Shown one piece after another: positions 1-10,230 of a stretch of DNA of 64,000 nucleotides. The stretch spans positions 8,847,034 through 8,911,033 of the forward strand of contig CM072888.1 of the NCBI GenBank assembly GCA_037013685.1, written 5' to 3'. The DNA is from Acridotheres tristis (lineage: Eukaryota; Chordata; Aves; Passeriformes; Sturnidae). Both the position numbers and the translations under genes were made by a program. A model generated the notes under the pieces. The model did not search any database. It saw only the letters and a program-made list of their open reading frames with translations, and was not told where the DNA came from. Each line of letters opens with the position of its first letter. Within the stretch, counting starts at the first letter, position 1.

Positions 1-2359
1 TTGCTTACAGGGAGTATATTTCATGGAGACAAAAATAGCTAAAAGTATCTACATTGGTGTCACACCTCCTTTAATCTTATTCCAAAAGGGTTTAAAAAAA
101 AAAAAAAAAAGGCCATCTTAAAGAGAATTCTTGAACTCTCTGTTGAGGTCGGCTTTTCTCCTTTGGTAAGAAATGTTATATTCTGAACTGTCAGTCTGGG
201 TGGGAATAGATAAAACAGAGTACTCAGAGCAGACTAACAGTTCAGTGTGACAATAGTTAAAGTATGTATTACCTTTGCATTTTGATAAATTAAAACTAAA
301 AAAAAAAATATCAGAAACTAGATATCTTCATGGGAGCAAAATTTGGTAATAACAGGAGTCCAGAATATTTTTTTATATACATCTAAAATTTATTTCCTCC
401 TCTTCATCAGCACTGATAAGGAATAACAAAGATTCATAGCTTTTGTTGGAAGACACGTAATTTTCAGCGACATTTAGAAATACATGGCTCATGCTTTCAA
501 AAAATGCATTAGACCTTTCAAGAAGTAATTTTACTACAAAATATCACTCTCTGACTCTTTGTAGGACAGTATATCCATTAATAATGCTTTGTTATTGCAT
601 ATGATATGATTTACACTCTGCCCTAATGGCTTAGAATCTTCTTTTTTTTTTTTCTAGTATGAACAAATTAGCTCTGTTTTCATGGCACAATTAGTTGCAA
701 GTCCTTCATTTTGTTTCTGCTGAAAACTGAAGGACAAATCAGTGATAACAGAATCACGGGGTAGCACTTGGGTAGTCAGCTAAGATTGTTGTCTAGGAGC
801 AATTTATCATGTAAATGGTGTCTGCTTTGTTTTATGGAAATCTGAAAACAGCTTTCTGCATGATTGAAGCCTTTGTCAATGAAAACCCCTTCAAAAATGT
901 GACAAATGTTTCTTATCTCTGGGAGATGCTCAAAGGACTTAAGTGATAAAAACTATATATGCACTTACTATTTTTATCCAGGTCATACACATCCATAGCA
1001 TTCCGAGGATTTTTAGCAGACCTGCCAGAAATATAAGATTTTCTCTTTATTGACTCAATTCTATTTTAGGGGGAAATCAATCCCATTTCAGAAGAATCAA
1101 AAAAATACTGTTTTACCCATGCTATGCATAAATATCAATTACCATAACCATAAATAAACAAAACATAGAATGAAGTGGTTTCTCAGAGAAATATGAAGCA
1201 TGTTACAGATGATATCCAAGCCCTTTTGGAACGTGAGCTGTATGCTTATTAATTGTCACATGCCATTCTCTGTCAAAAGCCCCTTCAGGGTCTCATTATC
1301 TCATAGATCTCCTCCTTCCCACTCTGCCAATCCACAGACATTTTCCACTGCATGTCATGGCTGCATTTCAACTTTCACAGGTGAATTAATAGAGGTATGC
1401 CACTGTGAATAAATGACACAATTTTTTGCATAGCTTATTATACAGACTCATGAGGTTTTTAAAATGAAATTTAAAAAGTCTGTTTCACAAAGTCTCCTCA
1501 AACACACTTGGATGATTGCTCATTTAAAGAAATGTTATTAAACCATCTGGGATTAAAAAAAAACAAGCTACCCCTAAGCTGACTATGAGTGCAACATGAA
1601 AAAGAGTTTCCAAGAGCAGTGGCATCCCACACAAACCTAAACTCAGCAAATGATGCTTGAGAATTAAGAGGAGTTTCTCACCTTCTACAATATAGAAGAT
1701 CGAAGGATTGATTTTTAACACAAGTCATAGTATTCTAAAACATGAGTTTTAGAATTCCACCAGCAAATGAAATATGGTTTTAAATCTCCTATTCACATTG
1801 CCTTTGCTTGAAGAATCAAAAGATTCATAAAAGACCTACTTCTTATTTGGTGTGTATTTACTCAACCCATGCAAAAGTAGTTTTAAATGAGGGAGAATAA
1901 ATCTCAAAATAAGTCTGAATTCTCACTTGTTTTACTCAAATTTTATTATTTTTTTCTACATATTTTATTTTCTAAGGAGATTCTGGAATAGGAGAAGGGG
2001 TTTTTGTTTTGTTTCAGAGTGTATACTCTTTGTACATACACAGATACCAATACTTTCAACCCTGGGGAGAGAAGGGGACAACAATCATATATTATTTATA
2101 TTTTAACAGATGAAACTTTATATTCTTGGTGGCATAATGGGCAAAGAATTCTGGTTGCTTATGTCTGTTCCTGTCACTGTTTAGTTCCTAAATCAATCTA
2201 TTTCCTTGAAGCAATACGATTTTTCTTAAAAACTTTTTTTTGGGGGGGAGTGGGATGTAGCAGCAATAGACATGGAGGGTTATTTGAGCAAAAACAACCC
2301 ACAAAAGTTGTTAGAACAGCAAGGGAAATGTCCATTACTTCTTTCCTTTATCTGAGAAA
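1..2359. other. AT-rich non-coding stretch, nothing recognised
   Basis: I see no gene, RNA gene or recognisable transposon here. The sequence is AT-rich with short homopolymer runs, including an A-run near position 93. The short open frames on both strands lack domain character and any supporting exon structure. A 134-codon open frame at 2004-2408 (+) runs into the CR1 fragment that follows and is treated as chance. Confidence 0.6.
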
Positions 2360-2580
2360 TGGGAGCCAAGAAAGATGGAGGGAAGCTTTTTGTAGGGACA
2401 TGGAGTGACAGGACAAGAAGGAATGGATCCAAAGAGAGCAGGTTTAGATGAGGTATTATGATAAATTCTTTGCTGTGAGGTTGGTGAGGCAACCAAGGTT
2501 TCCAAGAGAAGTTGTAGCTGCTCCATCCCTGGAAACATTCAAGGCCAGGTTGGATGGGGCTTTGTACATGATATGAGCCA
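2360..2580 (+). mobile_element. CR1 LINE 3' fragment (old, truncated)
   Basis: This is a fragment of the 3' part of a CR1 non-LTR retrotransposon in plus orientation. Seen: a phrase around 2400-2416 (gagtgacaggacaagaa), a 'gaggttggtgaggca' phrase near 2477, then 'ccatccctggaaacattcaa' and 'ggccaggttggatggggct' at about 2524-2562. These occur in the order known for avian CR1 3' regions. The usual CR1 terminal short repeats are missing, so the copy is truncated at both ends. It is diverged and carries no usable open frame. The boundaries are by eye and could be off by 20-30 bases. Confidence 0.78.
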
Positions 2581-5500
2581 AAACAACAAGTAGAATCAAC
2601 CAGATTGAGAAGCTATTCCTCATTGGAAATACACTTTCCTTTGCTTCCAATTCTGCTACTGTACCCATGAGGAACCACAATAGAGGTAGCAGATTTCAAT
2701 AATGTGAAATCACTTAAGTTAATTTCAAATCTCACCATCTTTAACATTTTATCATTCTCCTTCAAATCATTTTCTAACCTTAAGCCATTTTTTATTTGGT
2801 TCTGGAGTACACAACTTTTGTACAGATTCATCTTGGCTACCATTTTTTGCACATTATCTCATTGTTGGGCTTCATTTTAAAATTCATTTTTTCTTCAGCT
2901 TCCAATATATTCAAGTTTGATAAAACCTAATGAGCTCAAAGGCAGACAGATTAGAGTGCACATTTTTGACATAAGCAATCTTCTTTAATAGAAGGCACTT
3001 TTATTATCAACTTTGCATTCACTTTCTGTGCAAGAAGGGAAAGTAATTTTCATTTCAATGGATATGGAATTTAATGGTACTCTCTAAAGCTTTACCAAAT
3101 CTCCATCAGCCTGATAAATTTGGTCAAAAGGTTCATAGCAATGAAGTTCCAGCAGAGTGAGAAAATTTTCCTGGACTACATACTAGTCAAAAAGAATTTT
3201 TTTTGTATTTTCTTTAACCTTTCAGCAGAGATTTGATGTTTACCTTCAGGTCATTATAACTAAAGAGACTGGGTGATGGGTTATGAGTTATCAGGGACAG
3301 GGTTTCTAGCTCAAATTGAAAATAATGGTGGAAAAAGGCTGCTCAGGTAATTGAGTGTTTATGCCTACAGCTGTATTCTGTTCAGCCTTCATCAGACTGA
3401 TAGTAGCTCCAGATAAAGCCTCTTAGTAAACTATTTTCATAATTTGAACACATCTGATTGTTAAGAAGGGACTGATAAACAATTGAAATATTTTTTCATT
3501 AACCTGAATGCTCTTTTTCTGGTAAAATTTTGAGGTATAAGAGAAAAGAAAATACATCAGAGTAATTCAGTTAAAAAATATTTCTGAATAATGTCAAAGA
3601 GCAGACTTATGTCATCAAGTAACTGTCGGGAAAATATTTCCACAATTTGTTCCTAATTTCAAGGAAAATCAGAGTTAATTAAACCTTTAAGGACCTAATA
3701 TAACCGGGTTTGATAGAAAACTTGTAAACTGTACTTTTTTGAGTTTTTATTATTCTTCCATCTAAATTTATCCCAAACATGATTTATCTGATGGAAGCTC
3801 CAGGGGAAAGTGAAGGGATATAGATAGAGATACATGTAGCTGAAACCTTTCTGTACTGAACACTACAGCAGCACTGCTTGTTTGAAATACTCTGTTGTTC
3901 TTTACATGAGCAGATAAACTCACAGACACTGCCTGAAGCAAGTTTTAAGTGAACATTAAATACTTCCACACTTTCAAGCAGTAAAAAACAAAGCTTAGAA
4001 AGCCTGATTTATTAAAAGAAAAAGACAAATGGGAGCTGCTGCACGCCCCTGTTTACAAATTTAGAATAAACTACATCTAATAAAAGTATCTCGGGGAACT
4101 GTAGCCTGTTTAAAATGCTATTTTCCTTGTCCAAAATAAACCACCAAATCACCCCCCAAACTCTAACATAGCCCACTATAACTAAGAGGAAAAATAACAT
4201 TGAAAAAATCCATATCTTTTCCCCCAATAATTTTTGTTGCAGATGGGATAGTTGAAGCAAGAAGATAAAACTTATGAAGTAAAAATAAAATACCATTACA
4301 CTATTTCATAATACCACAAAGGTTCCACTTGACAAATTTGGGTTGAAACCACACAAAAGGAGAATGAATTTCAATTTTTCCAAATGGAAGCTGTTAACTT
4401 TTCATTGCATGTGTACTGGAGAAAGAGGAACAGAAAAATTCCTACTCTTAAAGTTTCCTGTATTTTAAGTGCACTAAAAACCTTTTAACACTTCATTTCA
4501 AAAGCAAAGGATCATAAAGTGATGTTTCTTTGAGCATAAAAGAAGATAAAATCAGCCTCGTTACTCAGTTTTTAAAATCAGAATAAAACAATGTTGCAAT
4601 CCAGTCTAACCTCCATTATAATGTTCCTTATTAGATTTCAGCCCAAAATTCCGTCATCATACACATGAATTCTGTTTTCTTTACTATGAAGCACCTCTAT
4701 CTTTAGTGGGTAGACCCCAGAAAAGACAATAATTGCAATCTGACCATTGGGTTACTTTCAAAGTACAAAGTAGTAGGAATGTTGGGGTGACTGGTTTTCC
4801 ACAGCATAAAATTGCCATTTTTAGTCATGAACTGAAGTATGTTGTGGTAGATATTCAACTGCCAGCAAATACAATGTTTATTGTTCGTTGATTCTTTTTT
4901 TTTTTTTTTTTTAATGAATCTTAGAGACAGTTTAAATTACATTGTCAAAACCAAAATTACACACGCAGGATATTTCCCTCTTTCTCATGATGTCTGCAAT
5001 ATATTTAAACTGCATAATGTAAATTTTAAGGATATAAAATTTGGGGCTAAAGAAAAGAGAAGTACCATGAGTATATAGTGAAACGATATAAGTATCTTAT
5101 TTATATACAAATTCATATTTTTTACATAATATTTATTATTTTTTCTCATATTTATAAAAGGTTGTCAAGATCTGGACCCCAAGGTGGTTGAGATCTTATA
5201 AAGAGGTTGAAAGGCCAACAACTGTAGAGCTCACTGAAACTGCAGAAAAGACTCAAAGTAAAATGAGGATTAGAAATGGATGTAGATCATGTTAGAGAAT
5301 AGTGAAAATGTGCCAAAATCGGACTCCAGATATTCTAAATCACAGTCCTGTTCCCTACTCACTGAACCTGCTGAAATTTGAAATAATTTATCTTTCTTAA
5401 TATCAAAGATTTTTTTTCTGTTGCTTAAAACACACAGAAATATGGAGAACTGAACACCATTAAAATGCTCTGAACCCATTAGAATTAAAATATTAGGCTT

Positions 5501-5790
5501 TAGTCTTATTACTATGACAATTAATGCTCTGCAGCTTTAGAATTTCATCACAGTGTATTAATCAAGCCATAAAAATACAAATTATCTCTTTAGTATAGAA
5601 AAACGCTTTCTAAAATTATTTTAATAGAAATAAATTTCCTGTCTATGGTGTTTTAATTGCATATCTTAAATTACATTAATCTGTCTTATTCAGCCTTCAT
5701 GGTTGTGTTTATTTCTATTTAATTCTTAAATAAAGACCCTGCACACATAGAAATAGCAGACATGGAATAACAGTACTCTTCATAGAGCAT
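2581..5790. other. AT-rich non-coding stretch
   Basis: I recognise no gene or transposon here. The only distinctive feature is a T18 run at 4895-4912. Open frames on both strands are short, have no domains and overlap simple sequence. A frame at 4012-4296 (-) is hydrophobic only because the DNA is AT-rich. Confidence 0.6.
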
Positions 5791-5813
5791 GCATTGTCCT
5801 ACTAGGACAATGC
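5791..5813. repeat. Perfect short inverted repeat (10-bp arms, 3-base loop)
   Basis: The arm gcattgtcct (5791-5800) is followed by act and then by its exact reverse complement aggacaatgc (5804-5813). The arms are about half G+C, richer than the surrounding DNA, and could fold as a tight hairpin. No transposon termini or target duplication are visible around it, and no transcript is implied. It could be chance or a relic. Confidence 0.8.
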
Positions 5814-7699
5814 TTTGTATTTATTGTGATGAATAGGACAACATATTTATCATTATAAAGGTCACAGCTTTTGCCAAGCAATCTTTATCCCTCATCCTGA
5901 TAGATTGGCCAGTGAAGACTATAACTTCAGACAGCATTGCAGTTTCCAAATGATGTTAATACTGAGACAATCAAGTGATATGTGAGCAGAGCACAGGCAG
6001 GTCTGAGAGGCAGCAGCAGGGCAAAAAGGTAGCCCAGAAAAATCCAAACAGGCTGTGGAGACAGCAGAACATAATCAGAAAAGGTGAGACTATTGGAAGA
6101 GGTGCAAAAGGTAGAGACAGGACAGCCAACATTAGCACATTTCCACACATAGATGCTGGCTAGTGCAGGATTAGGAGCTACAGCAGAGGGAATTAGTTCC
6201 TATGAGGACACTAATCACAGTCAGCATAGATAAAATTTTTTGGAGAAAAAGATATTTAGCCAGATCCTGGGGAAAATATTCAGAAAAAGATCTGCAATGA
6301 CAGTTCTGTCATGGACTTACCTTCACCCGTATATTTCATTCAAATATCATTAATAATAAGTATTACTAAGGTATTTCAAATGATAACACTTAGAAACATC
6401 ATCAAAATATCCGTAAAATATGAGGTATTAAACTATTAGCCTCTTAACTGTATTGCACACATACAATGAAATAGAGAAAGGATTAAGCTGAGCAAGCATT
6501 AATTTGCTGAAATAAAAAAGCACTTTAGTTAAACCTCCCCTCAGCTACATCATAAATGCATGTCTAAATGCCTTAGCCTAAGACAGAAGATAATAACCAA
6601 CAGCAAGCACTCCTAACATATCTTACAAAAGGTAAAAATAGCCTTGTACAAAACTTGCCAGCCCTACATTAATTTAACAGAGTTCTCAAGCAGTTATCAC
6701 ACTTCAGTCAAGGAGCAATATTTCATAGCTGAGGTGCAGCAGTTATCTAAAATCTTAAATATTTTAAGAACTCAACTGCTATATTTTAAATGCTATGATA
6801 AGGAATGGTTTGGTTTCTCTCCTCAGTTTCACTGCCTCTTTGCTCTCGGGTTACTGCAGCCCCTGAACACTACTTTTCAATAGCAGGTACCCTAATCACC
6901 TTAATGGTACGGGATAAGCCTGAAATACCACCATGCAACATGTACAAGAGGAAAGGGATTTTTTGGGGATTAGCTAGGATAATGCTACGGGATCCACTAC
7001 TGGGAGAAATCCACTGTTTCCAAATACAATGCTCAAACTGTGCCCAGTTAGATTTCTGCTTCCTAATGGACAGATGATGGAGCCTGATGAAACTCCTTGA
7101 AAAACTCGAAACCCTCAAAATCTAAAAAAGCCTCATTGCAATGGAGAGTAGGAGATACCTCATTTATTACCAAACATAAGCACAGCACTGTCCTTCAAAC
7201 AAGGCTGGGTTTGTTTATTTTTACACTGAGTTTGGTCAGGTTATGTGTTCAAGTGAATTTCCATCAGCCTTTCATACACCCAAGAGAGATCTCCTTCAAC
7301 ATTCTGTTCAGCACACACACATCAGGCACTGCTCCTGGCAAGAGCTCCAGCTCAGCTGGAAAGGCACCATTATCATACAAACTTGAAAAATATTTATTCA
7401 CAGACACACCCCATATAAGTAGCACTCTCAGACACAGACAATTCCCTGGTTAAATAAAACTGCTTCATGGCTTGCTGAGCCTGCCACTGCATCAGTCATG
7501 CGTATCTATCAATCAAAGCAGGTCAAGGACCCAGGCGCATTTTGGGGATCTGCCTTTCCACTTCACTTGGGCTGGCAATTGATTTGCAAGGTACATTTTG
7601 CTTCTCCTGCGTATCAAGATTACAAGTTACATTACAGAATAAGTGGAATCGATTTATGGTTTGGACACTACAAAGGAAAAAAAAAAAAAAAAGTAAAAT
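5814..7699. other. Non-coding stretch, nothing recognised
   Basis: The sequence is mostly AT-rich and unique. A purine-rich, moderately G+C-rich patch at about 5980-6160 has open frames on both strands but no recognisable protein. Open frames of 82-118 codons at 6805-7453 show no family features. An A17 run at 7677-7693 sits immediately upstream of the CR1 copy at 7700. Confidence 0.6.
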
Positions 7700-8252
7700 T
7701 GGTCAGAGGAAGAGTGTGTCCAGCAGGTCAAGACAGGAGACAGGTGATCCTGCTTCTCTACCAGGCCCTGGTGAGGCCACATCCGTCCTTGTGTTCAATT
7801 CAGGTATTCACAGTTCAAGAAGGATAAGGAGCTACAGGAGAGGGTCCAGATGATGAGGGGTTTGGAGCATCTCTCTTATGAGGGGAGACTGCAGGAGCTG
7901 GACCTGTTTAGTCTGGAGAAAAGACAGAGAGGATCTCTATAAAATATAAATATCTCCAAGGCAGGTGACAAGAGAATGGTGCTCTACTCTTTTCAGTGGT
8001 GCCTAGCCAGGAGCAACAGCCATAAACTAAAACACAAGGAGTTCCACCTCAGCACGAGGAAAAGCTTTGCACTGGGGGTGTCAGGGCACTGGAACAGGCT
8101 GCCCAGGGACGTGTCCCTCTCTGAAGACATTCAAATCCCACCTGGACACATTCCTGCATAATCTGACCTAGGTGACCTTGCCTTGGCTGTAGGGTCAGAC
8201 TGGATTATCTCCAGAAGTCCCCTACAACCCTAACACTTCAGTGATTTCTTCT
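7700..8252 (+). mobile_element. CR1 LINE, 5'-truncated copy with 3' end
   Basis: This is the best-preserved CR1 retrotransposon copy in the window. It covers the end of the second open reading frame and the 3' untranslated region. Landmarks in order are: 'ccaggccctggtgaggccac' near 7761; 'ctcttatgaggggagactgc' near 7873; a block at about 8037-8120 ending 'ggaacaggctgcccagggac'; and a terminal block around 8190-8251 ('gtcagactggattatctcca') ending near a CR1-type 'cttcagtgatttct'. CR1 copies are normally truncated at the 5' end and lack a poly(A) tail, which fits. The reading frame is broken, so the copy is inert. The subfamily resembles those with passerine-wide activity, but that is from memory. 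Confidence 0.92.
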
Positions 8253-9056
8253 ATTTGCAAGGAAGGATTATCCTAGCATATTTAATAGGAAAAAAAAAAT
8301 CATTAATTGATTAGAAATGGTTAGTTTTATACAAAGTAATTATAGAATTATGTCATTAGAAGTATTTAATACACTTTATGTTGCAGTGATAAAAAGATGC
8401 AGAATTTTATGTTAAAATAATCCTTTATAGACAAATTAGTTCAGCAGAGGTTTTGATTGTATATTTCAGTCATCTAGGAATTTCTCTGTGAAAAGTTCCC
8501 ATTTACTGAATAAATTCAAATAATTGGCTAAAGGCAGGTTCAGCTCAAACTCAGATTGCATCAGAAGATAGCCCTGTTTTCCACACTTAGCTAGAAACTC
8601 CCCCCGTGTCTGGAGAGAAACACTTTCCATTTTTATACTTGTTTACTCTCACCTGTCAGCATGACTCAGACAGAGCCTTGCAGGTTCTAACACTTCAGAT
8701 TAGTGTTTCTCCTGAAAACCTCAAGTCTTTCATACAAACAAACAGAAATGGAAAGGAACTGCTGAATTTATACCAAGGCTCTATCTTGCATCAAATGTCA
8801 GGAGGAAAAAAACCCTCCCTTTCTGCTGTAATTTATGTAGTTCTTTATGCCACAATAGAAGTTGTGTAAAAGAAGACCATTCTGATTTGATAGAATTTTA
8901 CATGTCTTTCCACTTATTTTTTACAAGCTAAATGAAGGTTTAGGGCAATGACAGAGAAGCCCACTGGGCACTGATGAATTTGTATAATCTGAGAAAAAGG
9001 ATTAAGCAACTGACCTTGCAGAAAAAGAAAGGTATGTTCTTTCTGGTCTATTTGTC
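8253..9056. other. Non-coding stretch, nothing recognised
   Basis: This is AT-rich unique DNA. An 87-codon open frame at 8606-8869 (+) has no recognisable family, and I do not treat it as a gene. Confidence 0.6.
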
Positions 9057-9205
9057 CTTTCTTTTTTTAAAAAATACTTTTTATTTAGATAAAAAGTACT
9101 TATACTATTTATATTATTTATATATTTATACATTTATATAAATTTATATTATTTATACTTTCTTTTATTTATACTTTCTTTTTAAAAAAATACTTCTTAT
9201 TTAGA
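9057..9205. repeat. AT-rich block bounded by direct repeats
   Basis: Two near-identical 32-33 base copies, at 9057-9089 and 9174-9205, share the order ctttct..., an A-run, atact, and ttatttaga. Between them is very AT-rich sequence made of variants of 'tttatattatttata'. The pattern fits local duplication or slippage. It does not resemble a transposon, because no other termini are seen. Confidence 0.75.
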
Positions 9206-9897
9206 CACAATCTGGTCCACCTAGAAGTTCTTTTGCTTCTCAGAAACGAACACAAAATAAATTCAATCAGAATAAAATAGCTGTGTCTACCATATAGAAC
9301 CAACAACAAATAAAAAAAACAGAAAAAGCAAAACTGAACTCAGCCAACCAATCAACATCATTTTATTATCCTCAGAATTTAATAAGTTTCTTCTGAAGTG
9401 ATATAAAAGAAAAAAGAAATTATTTTATTTATTCAGAAAAAACCAGCAGTTTATAAAATTTATCCTATATTTCACAATGTTCCTTTGTTGAAAGATTTAA
9501 TTTTATGTAAGATTTATTCGAATGCATGACAGACTATTTCAGATCAGATTGCAAATACACTGTATTTATGTAAACACAAACAAAGTGTGCAAACAAAGCA
9601 AATGGCAGTTTGTCCACAAGATAAATCAGTAAGGGCCTCTGTGCTGATTTTGGCTGTGGTGGAGTTGATTCCCTTCCCAGTGGCTGCTATGGGGCTGTTT
9701 TGGATTTGTGCTGAACACAGGGCTGATAACACAGAGATGTTTTTGTTATTGCTGAGCAGAGCTTACACAGAGCCAGGGCCTTCTCTGTTTTCTGTACCAG
9801 CCCTGCTGGTGAGGAATTTGGGGGTGCCTGGGAGGGTGGGAGGGGACCCAGCCTGGACAGGTGACCCCAACTGACCAAAGGGACATTCCAGACCATG

Positions 9898-9924
9898 TGA
9901 CATCATTGTATATCAGTATTTAAA
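9898..9924 (+). promoter_or_regulatory. LTR core promoter: CRE-like site and TATA-like box
   Basis: Within the LTR, tgacatca (9898-9905) is one base from the palindromic CRE/ATF site. The change is what CpG decay would give. A TATA-like tatttaaa follows at 9917-9924. The arrangement matches a retroviral U3 promoter directing transcription to the right. Activity today cannot be judged from sequence. Confidence 0.55.
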
Positions 9925-10109
9925 GCTGGAGGAAGAAGGAGGAGGTACAGGAACATTTCTAGAGATAATGATATTTGCTTTTCCAAGTCACTGTTGCCTG
10001 TGATGGGGCCCTGCTCTCCTGGAGATGGCTGAACACCTGCCTGCCATGGGAAGCACTCAGTTAATGCCTTGTTTTGCTTTTCTTGTCTGCATGGCTTTTT
10101 CTCTTCCCT

Positions 10110-10115
10110 ATTAAA
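10110..10115 (+). terminator. LTR polyadenylation signal (attaaa)
   Basis: The hexamer attaaa lies in 'cctattaaactgtc', about 190 bases after the TATA-like box. This is the position expected for the R-region polyadenylation signal of the LTR. It could terminate a plus-strand transcript that crosses the LTR. Confidence 0.55.
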
Positions 10116-10230
10116 CTGTCTTGATCTCAACCCATGTGTTCTCCAGCTTTTATCCTGCCCATTCTCTCCCTGAACCTTCTGGTTGGGGAGTGAGTGGCTA
10201 TGGGGTGGCTGGCTAGGGCTAACCATGACA

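Larger units (their letters stand above)
9640..10230 (+). mobile_element. Solo endogenous-retrovirus LTR (ERVL-like, passerine type)
   Basis: A 591-base LTR runs from TG (tgtgctgattttggctg) to CA (aaccatgaca) with no retroviral interior on either side, so it is a solo LTR left by recombination between two LTRs. Known: very similar LTRs are common in songbird genomes and are assigned to ERVL-type elements. I could not confirm the subfamily. Seen: a U3 region with a TATA-like box (9917-9924) and a polyadenylation signal (10110-10115), placed as expected for a U3-R-U5 layout. The flanks gcctc and aattc do not match, so no target-site duplication is evident. That may reflect age, deletion or misplaced ends. 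No coding capacity is present. Confidence 0.85.

Noticed and set aside
2004..2408. 134-codon plus-strand frame
   Set aside because: It has no recognisable domain, runs into a CR1 fragment, and its composition looks like translated non-coding DNA.
7498..7853. Two overlapping frames of 103-109 codons
   Set aside because: They cross an A17 run and enter the CR1 copy. The later part is CR1 sequence in wrong frames.
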